From contig OX352772.1 of the NCBI GenBank assembly GCA_947095535.1, positions 170,524,613 through 170,588,612 of the forward strand: a DNA stretch of 64,000 nucleotides, read 5' to 3'. Position 1 is the first letter of the stretch, and each line of letters starts with the position of its first letter. This document shows, one piece after another, positions 47,385 through 59,929 of the stretch. The notes below the pieces were generated by a model. It did not search any database and was not told the DNA's origin. It saw nothing but the letters and a program-made list of their open reading frames with translations. The stretch is from Poecilobothrus nobilitatus. Taxonomy: Eukaryota > Arthropoda > Insecta > Diptera > Dolichopodidae. Both the position numbers and the translations under genes were made by a program.

Positions 47385-48895
47385 CCTTCCCGTTCGATTT
47401 ATGTCTCTGAAATTTAAGAGGATTTGGTCCATGGGTTTGGATTTTGGAAGTTTTGAACGAGCACCAGAGCAAATGAGATTATCTCCAAAAACAACAAAGA
47501 TATAACCTTTAAATTTGGGAGAATGGTGTTCTTTCATGTTTGGTTTAGGTCTCTAAAATTTGAGAGGATTTGGTCTATGGGTTCAAATCTTGGAAGCTTC
47601 CGGACGAGCCCCAGAGGAAACGAGTATATCTCCACAACCAAGAAAGAACGTTTATTTTTAGTACAAGAGTGTTTTGTTATGTTTCCTTTTCTATAAAATT
47701 GGATACTGATATTTAAAAGAATTTGAACCATGGATTCGTATTTTGGAAGCTTCCGAACTAGCCCCAGAGCAAACGAGATTATCTCCAAAACCAACAAAGA
47801 TAGAACCTTTAAATTTTTTACAATGATGTTCCTTCCCGTTTGATTTATGTCTCTGAAATTTAAGAAGATATGGTCCATGGGTTTGGATTTTGGAAGCTTC
47901 CGAACGAGCCCCAGAGCAAAAGAGATTATCTCCAAAAGCAACAAAGATATAACCTTTAAATTTGGGAGAATGGTGTTCTTTCATGTTTGGTTTAGGTCTC
48001 TGAAATTTGAGAGAATTTGGTCTATGGGTTCAAATCTTGGAAGCTTCCGGACGAGCCCCAGAGCAAACGATTATATCTCCACAACCAACAAAGAAAGAAC
48101 GTTTATTTTTAGAACAAGAGTGTGCTGTTAAGTTTCCTTTTCTATAAAATTGGAAACTGACATTTGAAAGAATTTGAAACATGGATTCGTATTTTGGAAG
48201 GTTCCGAACGACCACCAGAGCAAATGAGATTATCTTCAAAAACAACAAAGATTAAATTTGGCAGAATGGTCTTCTTTCATGCTTGGTTTGGGTCTCTGAA
48301 ATTGGAGAGGATTTGGTCCTTGGGTTCGGATTTTGAAAGCTTCCGAAGGAGCCTCAGAGCAAATGATATTATCTCCAAAAGCAACAAAGATATAACCTTT
48401 AAATTAGGCAGAATGGTGTTCCTTCATGCTTAATTTGTGTTTCTGAAATTTGTGAGGATTTAGCCAATGGGTTCAAATCTTGGAAGCTTCCGGACGAGCC
48501 CCAGAGCAAACGAGTATATCTCCAAAACCAACAAAAGTAGAACCTTTAAATTTAGTACAATGGTGTTCTGGCATGTTTTCTTTATGTTCCTGAGATGGAT
48601 TCGATGAATTGGATTGGCAATTCGGGTACCTGACACACACCTCCCCAGGACTAACAATCTGCGAAATTAATAAAGATAGAAAACTAAAATTTTTTAAAAG
48701 GGTGTCAAGCATATCCGAGGAGGATCCCTCTTTTACGTTGCTGAGATTCGAGTTGAATAAGACAGAAAAGGGAAGAAGATCAAGCAGCTGCCAAAAAAAA
48801 TTATGGATTTTTAATTTAATTCGAATTATTCAGGTGTAGGGTATTAATAAGTCTGTTGCATCGACTTACTGTTACATTTACTTTTTTTTTTAATC
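47385..48895 (-). repeat. Tandem array of ~150-bp monomers, first half (reverse of the 23.3 kb repeat)
   Basis: Monomers share 'ttggaagcttccgaacgagc', 'cccagagcaaacgag', 'atctccaaaaccaacaaaga' and 'tctctgaaatttgagagg'. Three monomer types alternate, so that 'ttctttcatgtttggtttag' returns after about 447 bases (47530, 47977). The right end, 'aggtgtagggtatt' then 'cgacttactgttacatt', is the reverse complement of the start of the element at 23330. All ORFs here, on both strands, are products of the array. Confidence 0.82.
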
Positions 48896-48964
48896 TATTG
48901 GTTGTGTAAATACAACCTTATAAACGTGTGTATTTAAAATAAAAGCTTTTGTTTTGAATGAGAA

Positions 48965-50300
48965 AACATTTTTATACCCTACACCTAAAGTATAGGGTAT
49001 ATTAACTTTGGTATGGTGTTTGTAACCACCAAAAGGAAGAGAGTTAGATAAGGACATGTATATATATTCTGAATCAGGATCACCTCCTGAGTCGATATAA
49101 CGATGTCCGTCCGTCCGTTCGCACAATAACTCAAAAACTAATAAAGCTATCTTGATGAAATTTATATAGTAGGTTACTAATTACGAAAGGAAGCTAAGTT
49201 CGAATCTGGACAAAATCAGTCCATGGGTTCGGATTCTGGAAGCTTCCGAATGGTTCCGGAGCAATTGAGATTATCTCCAAAACCAACAAAGATAGAACCT
49301 TTAAATTTTTTACAATGATGCTCCTTCCCGTTCGATTTATATCTCTGAAATTTAAGAGGATTTGGTCCATGGGTTTGGATTTTAGAAGCTTCCGAACGAG
49401 CACCAGAGCAAATGAGATTATCTCCAAAACCAATAAAGATATAACTTTCAAATTTGACAGAGTGGTGTGTTTTCATGTTTTATTTAAGTCTCTGAAATTT
49501 GAGATAATTAGGTTCATGGGTCCTTATCTTGGAAGCTTCCGAACGAGCCCCAGAGCAAACGAGTATATCTCCACAACCAACAAAGATAGAACCTTTATTT
49601 TTAGTACAAGAGTGTGCTGTTATGTTTCCTTTTCTATAAAATTGGAAACTGACATTTGAAAGAATTTGAATCATGGATTCGTATTTTGTAAGCTTCAGAA
49701 CGAGCCCCAGAGCAAATGAAATTATCTCCAAAACCAGCAAAGATAGAACCTTTAAATTTTTTACAGTGATGTTCCTTCCAGTTTGATTTATGTCTCTGAA
49801 ATTTAAGAGGATTTCGTCTATAGGTTTGGATTTTGGAAGCTTCCGGACGAGCCCCAGAGCAAATGATATTATCTCCAAAAGCTGTAACCTCTAAATTATG
49901 CAGAATGGTGTTCCTCCATGTTTGATTTGTGTTTCTGAAATTTGGGAGGATTTGGTCCGTGGGCTCAAATCTTGGAAGCTTCCGGACGAGCCCCAGAGCA
50001 AACGAGTATATCTCCACAACCAACAAAGATAGAACTTTTATTTTTAGTGCAAAGGTGTTCTGTTATGTTTTCTTTTCTATAAAATTGGAAACTGACATTT
50101 GAAAGAATTTGAACCATGGGTTCGTATTTTGGAAACTTCCGCACGAGCACAAGAGCAACGAGCATATCTCCAAAACCAACAAAAGTGGAACCTTTAAATT
50201 TAGTACAAGGGTGTCAAGGGTTAAAAGGGTGTCAAGCATATCCCAAGAGGATACCTCTTTTACGTTCCTGAAATTCGAGTTGAATAAGACAGAATAAATA
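48965..50300 (-). repeat. Tandem array of ~150-bp monomers, second half
   Basis: It starts with 'tataccctacacctaaag' and 'gtatggtgtttgtaaccacc', then 'ggatcacctcctgagtcga' and 'gatgtccgtccgtccg', the reverse complement of the 3' end of the 23.3 kb element (24165-24385). It then continues as the same ~150-bp monomers to 50290. The array thus consists of two reverse copies of that repeat joined at 48895-48965, each expanded internally. Confidence 0.82.
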
Positions 50301-52379
50301 TTGTATTTGCACAAATACGATTAAACCAGAATTTGAGTGACCTTTTAATATAGACAAGTATCTAGGCTTTGAATTATTTCACTAATCAAAAAGTCAATAC
50401 TTCTGTTACTTAAGCACAAACACCAATCAATAGTTTTAAAAAATTCTATTTAACTTTCTCACTTAGTATGGAAATTCTATACTAGGTTTTGTGCTTTAGC
50501 CCTTTGAGTAGTCTTAGTACTCTGGTATTATTGAATTTTCTCGGTATTACTGAGTGCTCTGGTATCGCGAAGCTTGCGCTAATCAAGCAGTGAGCACAAC
50601 AACCAAGAGGAAAACTCACTGAGAGATTATATTTCGCAAGATGTGTAGTCAGAGAAAGGTCTACAACATGAGCAATCTGGTCCTCACCGTCTTGAAATTT
50701 ATAGGGATTTTGAACAAGTTGATTCAGATAATAAAGTTTTGACACTGAATTAGTGAAGTCAGTTTATATTATGGATATTGAAATCAATAGCAACAGTAAC
50801 TTAAGATTCTGGGTTTAATTCCAAAATTGCATTAATCAGCTGGCTGATGAAATTTTTAATCTCCGAAAAAGACTCAGGTTCACTAGAGTTTGAAGATCTG
50901 CACAAATAGAAAATAACACAATAATTCTAATTTGATTTCTTCTCAGAGAATTTCTGTTTCGGGCTCAAAATTATTTAACCGATTATACTTGCATATAAAA
51001 AATAGTCAGAATTTTAATAGTTTTAAAGCGCAGTTCAAGCAATTCCTGTTACCATCTGAAAACCTTATTGATATTATATAGATTAACTAAACATTTTTAA
51101 TTTTTGTATTTTGTTTTGTTAATTAATAATTATTATTTATTATTGAATCGCTATGAAGTAAATAAACACACATGATACTGAAATATCATATGTATATTGT
51201 AAATTGTAAGAAAGAAATAATAGTAAGAAGGCCATAATATATTATATGATAAGTATGTAAATATGTAAGTATTTTAATATTTTATGTTTTAATATTTCTA
51301 GATTTTATTGCTATTTATATTAATCGCTCAATTGGAAGAAAACCGTCAAAATTTAAAGGAAAAAACTCATTATAATTTGATTTTTGAGATATATACTACA
51401 AAATGATATTCTAAGTGAGATTTTTCAAATGACAGAACCTCATGTAAAAATTCTTATTCTTTTTGAGAGTAACACACATAAATTTAACTAGGAAATTATT
51501 TTTAGATTCAAGAAATATGGTTTAGTGAAGATCTGGTTCAGTTATATAAAGTTCCAAACTATAATGTAGTTCAGTCATATAGGAAAGATTCTTATGGAGG
51601 TTATTATATGTATATTACATGACAACACTTCTTTATTTTTTAGTTATGAAAAAAAATTTTCATATTTTTTTTAAATATTAAACTTAAACAAGTGCACATT
51701 TTTTAATTTTTTATTTTTATGTCACTCCAAAGAATTGTTGTGATAAAATTAAATTTTAAATTTTAATTGATTCCTTTTTTTATGGCTATACTCCAATGGC
51801 GGCACGATAAGTATTTTTCTTTCTTCAATCTTCAAAATTTAATTTATTAAGCAACATATACATTTTTGCTTTTTTCAGTAATTATTTTTGCTTTTTTACA
51901 CCACAAAAAAAGGAAAAAGCTTATTATAATTTGATTTTATTTGTCGAATTATATTAAATTTCCATAATTTTTAATTTTTCTGAATATTTATATCATAATT
52001 TTTAATTAAACACGCTCGGTTGGTTTTATTTACTTTAATTTACATTTCTTTTTTTTTTACTTCTTCTTAATATCAGCAACTTATGGTAAACAAATATATC
52101 TTCTCAAATCAATCTCTCTTCCACCCGTATGATGGATGCTGCTGTTCTTCTTACATTCTCAATTCGCTCACTTTTTAATAACACCATAATTATTACCGTA
52201 ATTTAATTTATTAATTTCTGGTAGTAAATTTTGCTTTTACTGAGTTTTTAGGTCTAGTTACGTTCAATACTTAAAAGTGTATGTAAATTTTTTTTATTGT
52301 ACAGTGTAGTCAAGCTCAGGTTACTTAAATCGTACACTTTTACTTTTGATTTTAATTTTAATTTTAACTAAATTTTAAT

Positions 52380-53073
52380 TTTACAAATGAATTTCCATGC
52401 AGGAGACTGTCATCTTTAGTCAATCAAATCAGCAATCTTAGCCCTGTGTGAAATACAAGTCAGTAGCCACAATGATAACTTCAATGTTAACGGCTATTCA
52501 CTTATTTCACACAAATCTTTTAAACCAGATCAATGAAATTTTTAGACGCATCTCCAGAAACTGAAATTGTTCTGTCTGGAGATTTAAACATCCATAACAA
52601 GGACTGGCTTCATTTTTCTAGCAACACTTCTCCGAGTCTAAACTCAATACGGAAACAAGTTGAACTGTTCTCACTGTTCCACCCTTCTCAAATTGTTAAA
52701 AATTTCATTAGGATGCCGGACCGTGGTTTCACTTGGTTACCCCCTCGGTAATTACGACCATTGTTTGGTTAATACATGTTTCAGGATAAGCCCAATCTCC
52801 AACCAGAGGTCATCTCCCAAAATATTAGTTTGGCGTTACAGCCAGGCTGACTGAGACGGCGCTATTATACTTGAAGCTATTATACTTGAAATGAGGTTAT
52901 TCATTCCTCATTTCATGAAAACTGTTAAAAATAGGCTCAAATCTTGGTTTAATAGCATTTGCAAGGAAGTCATTTTTAGAAAAGAGGATGCTTTTAAACT
53001 GTACCAAAACAAAAGTTCGGAGGCTCACAGGGTCAAATATATAGTAGTTAGAAACAGATGCCAACAACTGTGA
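52380..53073 (+). pseudogene. Family A endonuclease and linker, fourth block
   Basis: 'SPETEIVLSGDLNIHNKDWL' (GD[FL]N block intact here), 'LPPR' just before an eroded final DH block ('...DHCLVNTC'), then 'RLKSWFNSICKEVIFRKEDA' as in the third block. ORF2 is interrupted at about 53100 by family B2 and continues at about 60780 into the reverse transcriptase. Confidence 0.78.
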
Positions 53074-53109
53074 TAGTTTTCATTTGAACTCTTCTAAAAA
53101 TTGTACTGT

Positions 53110-54550
53110 AGTTTTACCAAAACATTAGAAGTATGAGAAAGAATTTTGATAATATTCTTGTTAATTTATCAGTTCTTCCTAAAGTTCCTGATATTATTTG
53201 TTTAACTGAAATATGGATATTTGATAATGAGAAATTCGTCTATCATATTCCTGATTTCAATTTTTTTTGCAACATGCAATAATAGTTATGGTTCATGTTG
53301 TGTTGCTTTATTTATTAAAAATGACTTAATTGTGATATTAATTGCTTTAATTTAACTTGTGCTGATATAATTAAATTAGCGGGCGTTCTTGATGAAGTTA
53401 AGTATTGTGTTGTAGATATTTACAGGCTGCAATCATGCAATATTAACATGTTCATAAGTGAAATTTCTGTTTTTTGAACAACATTAAAAACAGCAATGTT
53501 ATAAATAGTTTAGGGTGATTTGAATATAGATGTTTTAAGTAGTTCTAAAGATGTCGATGATTCTAAATTTATGACTTCACGTTTTGGTGTTTTGGTTCTT
53601 ATCCCACTAGGTTTTCTAAGTTTAGTTCTACTTGTATAATAGATCATTTATTTTAGGTTACATAAAAATAATTCACATTATATAAAAGGACAGGTATATG
53701 ATATTAATATAACTGATCATGCTATAATTAATGTTGAATTTCTAAATGTAAAAAGTTTAACTAGTAAAGATAAATATGTGAATATATCTACTGAACGTAT
53801 TGATTATCGGAAATTATCTTTTTTACTTTCTTTTTGAATCATGGTCTGAGTTTATTTTAATTCTGACGCATCTATTGCATATGATAAATTTATTTTTATT
53901 CTGTCAAAATTCATTAATGAATGTACTTCATCAAATTCTTTTAGTTTGGATTTCAAATAATTTGCTTAAGAAAATTAAAATGCGAAATAAGATGAGATCG
54001 AAAGTCAAGATTAATGAAATACTATTAGATTAATGAAACATTAGATTAATGAAATACTATTTAAAATTATGTAAGAATATACATACACGTGCTTCTCTGA
54101 ATTGTAAAAATAATTATTTTTTAATAAATTTAAGTTATAAAATACAAAATATATAAATTTAAATAAAACAAAATACATAAATTTCTCCATTCACAAAAGA
54201 TTGAATTATTACTATATTTTTTATCATGATCCTGTTTGCACCAAATTCAATTTAATAAATAATAGTGTTTCTATCTCTTCGAATTTATGTAGTTCTCTTT
54301 GTGTTAATATTGAAAATGTAAATTCTTACAAATATTTGGGACTAGATATTGACTCTAGAGTGGATTGGAGAGTGTCTGAATTGAAATCTTATTTTTGTAT
54401 ACTCAACAGACAGTTATATCATGTAAATTTATATAGCTCTGCAGAAATAACTTCTAAGTTATATTTCACGCTCTTTCATTCTAGGGTTCAATTCGGTATT
54501 TCATGCTGGGTAAAGCTCATGCTAATAAGATCCAACCACTTCTAAAATAG
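53110..54550 (+). pseudogene. Family B (B2) element, fourth block, left part
   Basis: It carries the same endonuclease pieces, linker and reverse transcriptase deletion as 44855-46657: after 'ISNNLLKKIKMRNKMRSK' it jumps to 'MNYYYIFYHDPVCTKFN' and 'YKYLGLDIDSRVDWR'. It stops at 'ccacttctaaaatag', where family C is inserted, and continues at 59930-60310. Confidence 0.78.
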
Positions 54551-54735
54551 TTTTGACGTTTGACGTCATTATATTATAAAAAAGAACTTGCTTTTACGAA
54601 ATTGTTTTTTGGTGCACTTAAATACAATGAAAAAAAAGACAAAAAAAGTGTAAAAGAAAAAATAAGAAAAAAAGATAAGATAAAGGAAAAAAAAAAAAAT
54701 AACTATAAAAATGTTTAAAACTATTTCTAAAAACA

Positions 54736-55828
54736 ATGGTGAATCAGTGTAATATTTGCAAAAACCGAATTGCTGGTAACACCAAAAATAAAGGAATTCA
54801 GTGTGTACGTGTGCCTTGAGTTTTCATGCAAGGTGTGTCAATATATCTAATGAACTGATTTATGCCATCATGTCAGGTAACGCTTATTGGAAATGTGTTA
54901 ATTGTCCAACAACATCAAATGAGACATCTATGGTGTTAGTTGATACTAACGAGGTAGATGAAAATAGCAAAACTCCTAAAACATCAGTTGAATCTGTGAT
55001 AATTAATAACAACAATAATAAGATAAGTATTGACGTAAGTTTTTGCAATTCTCTTAATAATAATGCTCAATTAAGCCTGGAAGATGAATTAGAATCTTTC
55101 AATTGTACTAATTATACACCAGAAGAATTAGCACAATTTTTAAAAAATCTAGGTGGTGTTTTGCTCGAAATTCATAAAAATCAAAAACATTTAGCAATCC
55201 AGTTTGAAGAAGTTTTAATCAATTAGAAGATGCAGAATTATTGAAAGAAAATTCTAAATTACATGATCGAGTGAAAAATAGTTCTGAAAATCACATCAGC
55301 ATTTTGGAAAACAGAGTTAACAGTTTGGAGTACTTACATGATAAAACGCAGCAGAATTTGTTAAAAAATAATTTTGTGCTAGCCGGTCTACATTCGAATC
55401 TCATAAACCCAACAGAAACTGTTTTGGCGATTGCAAAAAAAATTAATGCTAATATTGATAAAAATGATATATCAGATGTTACAACAATTAATCAAAAAAA
55501 AATTAATGAAGCTGGTCCCCAGAAAAAATTATATATTGTTAAGTTTAACTCTGATATCCCAAAAAAAGAATTATTGGAAAAAAAACTACAATATAAGCAT
55601 CTTTTTACTGTTGAATTAGATATGAATAATGTTGGCAACAAAGAAATATTTCTACGTCACCATCTTACAGCACTGCAGTCTAATCTTTATTACGAAGTTA
55701 AAAATGTTAAAATCAAACATAAATTTCAATTTCTCTGGTTCAAAGATAGCCCCATTTTCTTACGGAGAAATCATTCCAGCAAAATATACAAAATATTGTC
55801 GAGGAACGATATCAATCATATTTATTAA
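54736..55828 (+). pseudogene. Family C ORF1: PHD finger, coiled coil, FP25K-like C-terminus
   Basis: ATG 54736 gives 'MVNQCNICKNRIAGNTKNKG', and a single-base loss near 54805 shifts the frame. 'CTCALSFHARCVN' and 'YWKCVNCPT' then complete a C4HC3 PHD finger. A linker rich in Asn/Ser/Glu follows. A second shift near 55220 joins 'SFNQLEDAELLKENSKLHDR' (coiled coil), an RRM-like part with 'KKLYIVKFNSDIPKKELLE', and a C-terminal domain, 'HKFQFLWFKDSPIFLRRNH', like that of family B. The stop is at 55828. Two frame breaks only. Confidence 0.78.
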
Positions 55829-55870
55829 ACCTTCAATATCTAAGCACAATTTCAACACAAAACATTTACA

Positions 55871-56614
55871 ATGGTAAAATTAAAAAACGTAGTTATATGT
55901 ATTTCTTTTTTATTATTTTTTAAATTCAATTCTAAAATTTTGTTTTCTTATCTTTTGTCAATATTAATATTAATATTAATAGTTTATACAAATTATTTTC
56001 CTTTTTTTCTTACATTAAATAATATTTTTTTCATCATACATTACACTAACCAAAAATATTTGAGAACAAAAACACGCTTATTTCTAATTTTTTCTTTTTT
56101 GCTTCTTTTATTTAATTACTTAAAATTAAAATTAATTTTACACTTTTTATTTCTTTATATTTTACACTTATTTTTTTACATATTTACTTTTTTTATATAT
56201 TTTATTTCTTTATATTTTACAAATAATTTTTTACTTTACAATTTTTATTTTTTTTTTACAATTTTACTTATTTATAATTTTTACAAATCGATTATTACAT
56301 TTTTATTTCTTATCAAAAAAAAAGCAGGAACACAGCTTTTAGTTAATAATCAGTTAAAAGAGACTGATATATCCATAGATAGCACTATGAAAGTTTGCGA
56401 TAATAGAAAAATAATTCTGACATCTATCTCTTTCTATTGCATTGATAATCATTTTATTGTTAAATCACAAATTTCTTTTTCTGATAGCACTATGAAGTTT
56501 TACGATATTAGAAAAAGAATTCTCACATCTATCTCTTTCTATCACATTAATAATCTAATTTTGTTAAATTACAAATCATTTTTTTTCTTTTATATTTTGA
56601 CCAACATTAATTAA
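55871..56614 (+). CDS. T-rich ORF of 247 aa between ORF1 and ORF2 of family C, unknown
   Basis: ATG 55871 to TAA 56612-56614; the last base of the stop is the first of the ORF2 ATG (TAATG). The first 150 residues are very hydrophobic and low in complexity (Phe/Leu/Ile/Tyr), with several possible membrane segments. The last part holds two diverged 35-codon repeats ('DSTMKVCDNRKIILTSISFY' and 'DSTMKFYDIRKRILTSISFY') whose spacing of 105 bases preserves the frame. T-rich DNA easily stays open on this strand, so it could be a chance ORF in a spacer. The TAATG overlap and frame-preserving repeat are the arguments for coding. It is the only uninterrupted ORF of the element. Confidence 0.35.
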   Translation: MVKLKNVVICISFLLFFKFNSKILFSYLLSILILILIVYTNYFPFFLTLNNIFFIIHYTNQKYLRTKTRLFLIFSFLLLLFNYLKLKLILHFLFLYILHLFFYIFTFFIYFISLYFTNNFLLYNFYFFFTILLIYNFYKSIITFLFLIKKKAGTQLLVNNQLKETDISIDSTMKVCDNRKIILTSISFYCIDNHFIVKSQISFSDSTMKFYDIRKRILTSISFYHINNLILLNYKSFFFFYILTNIN

Positions 56615-59354
56615 TGGAGGAGACAGGGATAGATAATTATCAAAATATTTTTGATTTAAACAATGACATTAAAGTGCAATATTATACAGACGAGGGCAGA
56701 TTATTAAACGATTCTTACAGTAAAAATTTTAATATTATATACTTAAACATACAAAGTCTTAGAAATAAATTATATGATCTATAAGCGATAGTAAATTCTT
56801 ATAGTATAAAAATAGATGTGATTGTAATGTCGGAAGTTTGCTTGCATGAGAGTGAAAACATATTCTATAATTTACCAGGTTATGTTCCGTATTTTAGTAA
56901 CAGGAAAAGCAAATATGGGGGTGTTGCAATATATATTAATAATAAAATTAGTAGTTATTGTATATATAATGAAGAATTTCAAAATTCTAATATTCTAGGT
57001 GTTAAGTTAATCAAACATAATATAAATATATTTGCAATTTATAGGTCCCACAGAACGAATTTTGATATATTCGTAGAAAAAATAGAAGATTTACTAAGAC
57101 ACAGGAGATCAATCTTTGTAGGTGATATAAATTTTAATTTATTAAATAAAGATACAAATACCAAAGACTACATTAATGCTACATAGTAATGAATTTATAA
57201 TTCTCAACAAGATCTCAATTGAATACGCAACTAGAATAGGTAATACCACTAGGACAATTATAGATCATTTAATTTCTGATTTCATTGACTTGAAATACAA
57301 TGTTCATGTGTTAGACACAATTTTATCTGATCACCAAATGCTTTTTGTCAGTATTGACTTCAAACCCATAAAAGAAAAAATTAACAGTCATAAAATCATT
57401 CTAGATTATGACAACATTGATAAAAATGAATTTTGGAACAATATGAATAACATAAATTCTTTTGATGATATGGTTTGCAAACTTACCGAATTGATTAAAG
57501 CAAATACAAAAACAATTCAATCAAAATTTAATAACAATAAAAGCATTTTGATGATAGCTGAAATTCGAGAAAATATGTAAATCCGCGACTCTTTCTTAAA
57601 ATTCAAAAAAAAATATCCGAATGATACTCATGTTAAAAACTTGTATTTACATTATAAGTCAAAAGTTTTTAAGCTAATTGTGATTGCAAAAAAGAACTAT
57701 TGCTCAAATTTAATTTCACAAGATCCTAGTAATGGTAAAAAACTGTGGAGTCTCTATAAGCAAATAATGTTCAACAACGATCAAACTTATAATTATCAAA
57801 CCATTAAAACCATTAAGTATAATAATAATATATATTCTAATGAAGAGGAAATTGCTAACACTATGAATGACTTTTTTATCAACGTTACTAAAGATTTAAA
57901 CATTTCAGATGAACCTGTTGACTTCGAATGTTTCGATTTCTTTCAATATAATGTAAACTCAACAACTTTTAGTCTTGATCTTACAACATATAATGAAGTT
58001 AGTGAAGCTATCAAATATCTTAAAGCCTCAGCAGCTACTGGATTTAATAAGATATCGAGTAAATTTGTAAAAAAATTCGCAAACTATTTGACTCCAATAT
58101 TAATTAAATTTATTAATTTATCTTTTAGTTCAAAAATATTTCCAGACATTTTAAAAACTGCAATAGTAACACCTATTTTCAAAAGCGGCGATGCTACAAA
58201 TCGATCTAATTACAGACCAATTTCAATTCTTAGTACGTTTTCCAAAATTTTTGAAATAATCATTAGAAATCGTTTAAACACTTTTATGACAGTTAATTGT
58301 TTACTAAGTGTAAATCACTTTGGTTTTGAAAGAAACTCGAATACAGTAGCAGCCTGTCTTAACCTAACCGATTTCATTAGTAAAAATATTGATTCTAAGA
58401 AATATGTAGGTTGTATCTTTCTTGATTTAAAAAAAGCTTTCGACTGTGTTGACTATGAGATACTTTTTCACAAATTTTTTCAAATAGGTTTCGCTGTAGA
58501 ATACATTAGCTTTTTTAAATCGTACTTGTTAAATCGAAAGCAGAAAGTTCGATTAAATAATTGTTTTAGCAATCTTCAATTTTACACAAGGTTCAATTTT
58601 AGGTCCCGACCTCTTTAAGCTTTATATAAATGATATTTGTAAACTTAGTTTGATAGGATCTTTGCAATTGTATGCTGATGACGCTGTATTAAAATATGGT
58701 GTAGGAAATGAAAATGAATTAAAACGAGCTATAGACTCTGACCTTCAAAAAATCAATATTTGGCTAAGAAAGCACAAACTTTCTTTAAATATAAGTAAAA
58801 CTAAAATATTATTATTCCATAACAAAAAGTTTCAAAGCACCAATTTCACATTTAGTAATTCAACAATCGAAGTTGTCAATAAGCTTAACTATCTATGTTT
58901 AATATTGGATAAAAGTCTAAAATGGGATGAGCATATTGACTGCATATCTAGAAAAATTTCACCTTACGATTTTATCCTAAAAAGATTACAAAATTTTCTA
59001 TTAGATAAAACTTTATTTGTCATATACTCTTCTTATATTTTATCTAGTTTAACATATCTTAATCCAATTTGGAGTGGTTCTTCTCAATATCTTCTAAGGA
59101 AGTTAGATATTTTGAATAAGAAGGCTATCAAAACAATACACGGATTGCCAACAAGTTTTCCTTCAGCATCTCTTTACAATTGCAGATATCTAAGTTTTGC
59201 TAATATATGTAAAAAAGAATTGCTTCTCACAGCTTTTAAAATAATTAACAATAAAATAAAACACCACTTCATTCTTAACCGTATGATCGAAATTCATAAT
59301 CACAATATGAGAAATAAAACTAATTTCTATTTATCAATTTTTAAAACGGAATAA
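56614..59354 (+). pseudogene. Family C ORF2: endonuclease and reverse transcriptase
   Basis: Start ATG 56614. Endonuclease: 'IIYLNIQSLRNKLYDL', a stop, 'DVIVMSEVCLHES' (Glu), 'GGVAIYINN', 'IFAIYRSHRTNF', 'SIFVGDINFNLLN' (GDIN), a shift near 57180, 'RTIIDHLISD' and 'ILSDHQMLFV' (SDH). After a stop at 57578-57580 the reverse transcriptase has 'IFKSGDATNRSNYRPISIL', 'CIFLDLKKAFDCVDYEIL' (motif A), a shift near 58585 beside the motif B remnant ('TQGSILGPDLF'), and 'QLYADDAVLKYG' (YADD). The thumb and C-terminal domain follow, with 'LCLILDKSLKWDEHI'. Two stops and two to three shifts. Confidence 0.87.
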
Positions 59355-59929
59355 CAAAAGAAAAATTGTCTTTATAATTGTTTAAAAGCTTTCAATGAGT
59401 TGCCTTTAGCAATAAAATCTATCAGTGAAATTTGTGAAATGTGTGTTTAAAAAAGAAATAGTGCAATATATTATAGCAAATAATCAGTTGTAGTTTTTTA
59501 CGCATTTAGTTAAGATAATTTATAATTTTAGTCTATTTTCTTTTTTTTTTTTTTTAATTTTATACTACGTCTTCTACGTTTTTGTTCTCATCTATTTTCA
59601 ACTTTTAGAAAAATTATTAATTGTAAATTATGTAAAGTAATGATAGTCAAAAGTTTTCTGATTATTAATTAATTAATCGAAATCAAGATATTGTAGAAAT
59701 ATGGAATGAAATTGTGATATAAATTAGAAATAATGTTAAACAATATTTATAACTAAATAATAAGACCAGACAGTTTATACGCTACGGTCGTAAACCATTA
59801 TACATTATTTATATACAAATTAAATATTTTGTTTTTTAAATTACTAACTTAGAATTAAAGTAAAACTAAAATTGTATATAAACTTTAAAATTGTTTATTA
59901 AAATAAAGAAAAAAAAAAAAATCTCAAAA

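Larger units (their letters stand above)
41886..47385 (+). repeat. Composite block, third copy
   Basis: Order: 'aaagtcaatacttctgttgc' (41926), the inverted endonuclease piece, the LINE tail (42425), 'gaagatctggttcagttata' (42959), 'aaaggaaaaaactcatta' (43362), 'atgatggatgctgctgttct' (43587), the family A endonuclease (44060), family B2 (44855-47090) and family A again (47095-47385), where it is cut by a satellite array. It has no family C insertion and so serves as the empty reference for the fourth copy. Confidence 0.82.
50300..54550 (+). repeat. Composite block, fourth copy, left part
   Basis: It matches 27553 onward and 41886 onward in the same order, with landmarks at 50303 ('gtatttgcacaaatacgatt'), 51527 ('gaagatctggttcagttata'), 52120 ('ccacccgtatgatggatgct'), 52380 (family A) and 53110 (family B2). 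It is interrupted at 54550 by the family C element and resumes at 59930. Confidence 0.82.
54551..59921 (+). mobile_element. CR1-group non-LTR element, family C, full-length but mutated
   Basis: It runs from 'ttttgacgtttgacgtcatt' to an A-run at about 59908-59921. The flanks rejoin perfectly when compared with the third block: 'ccacttctaaaat' before it and 'tctcaaaaacaagatattt' after it correspond to continuous sequence at about 46270. It contains ORF1 (PHD plus coiled coil), a T-rich ORF of 247 codons, ORF2, and about 550 bases of 3' UTR. No long target-site duplication is apparent. Confidence 0.85.

Noticed and set aside
47534..50300. Many overlapping ORFs of 60-136 codons on both strands
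   Set aside because: All repeat with the ~150-bp monomer period and exist because the monomers are open in several frames. No domain is seen.
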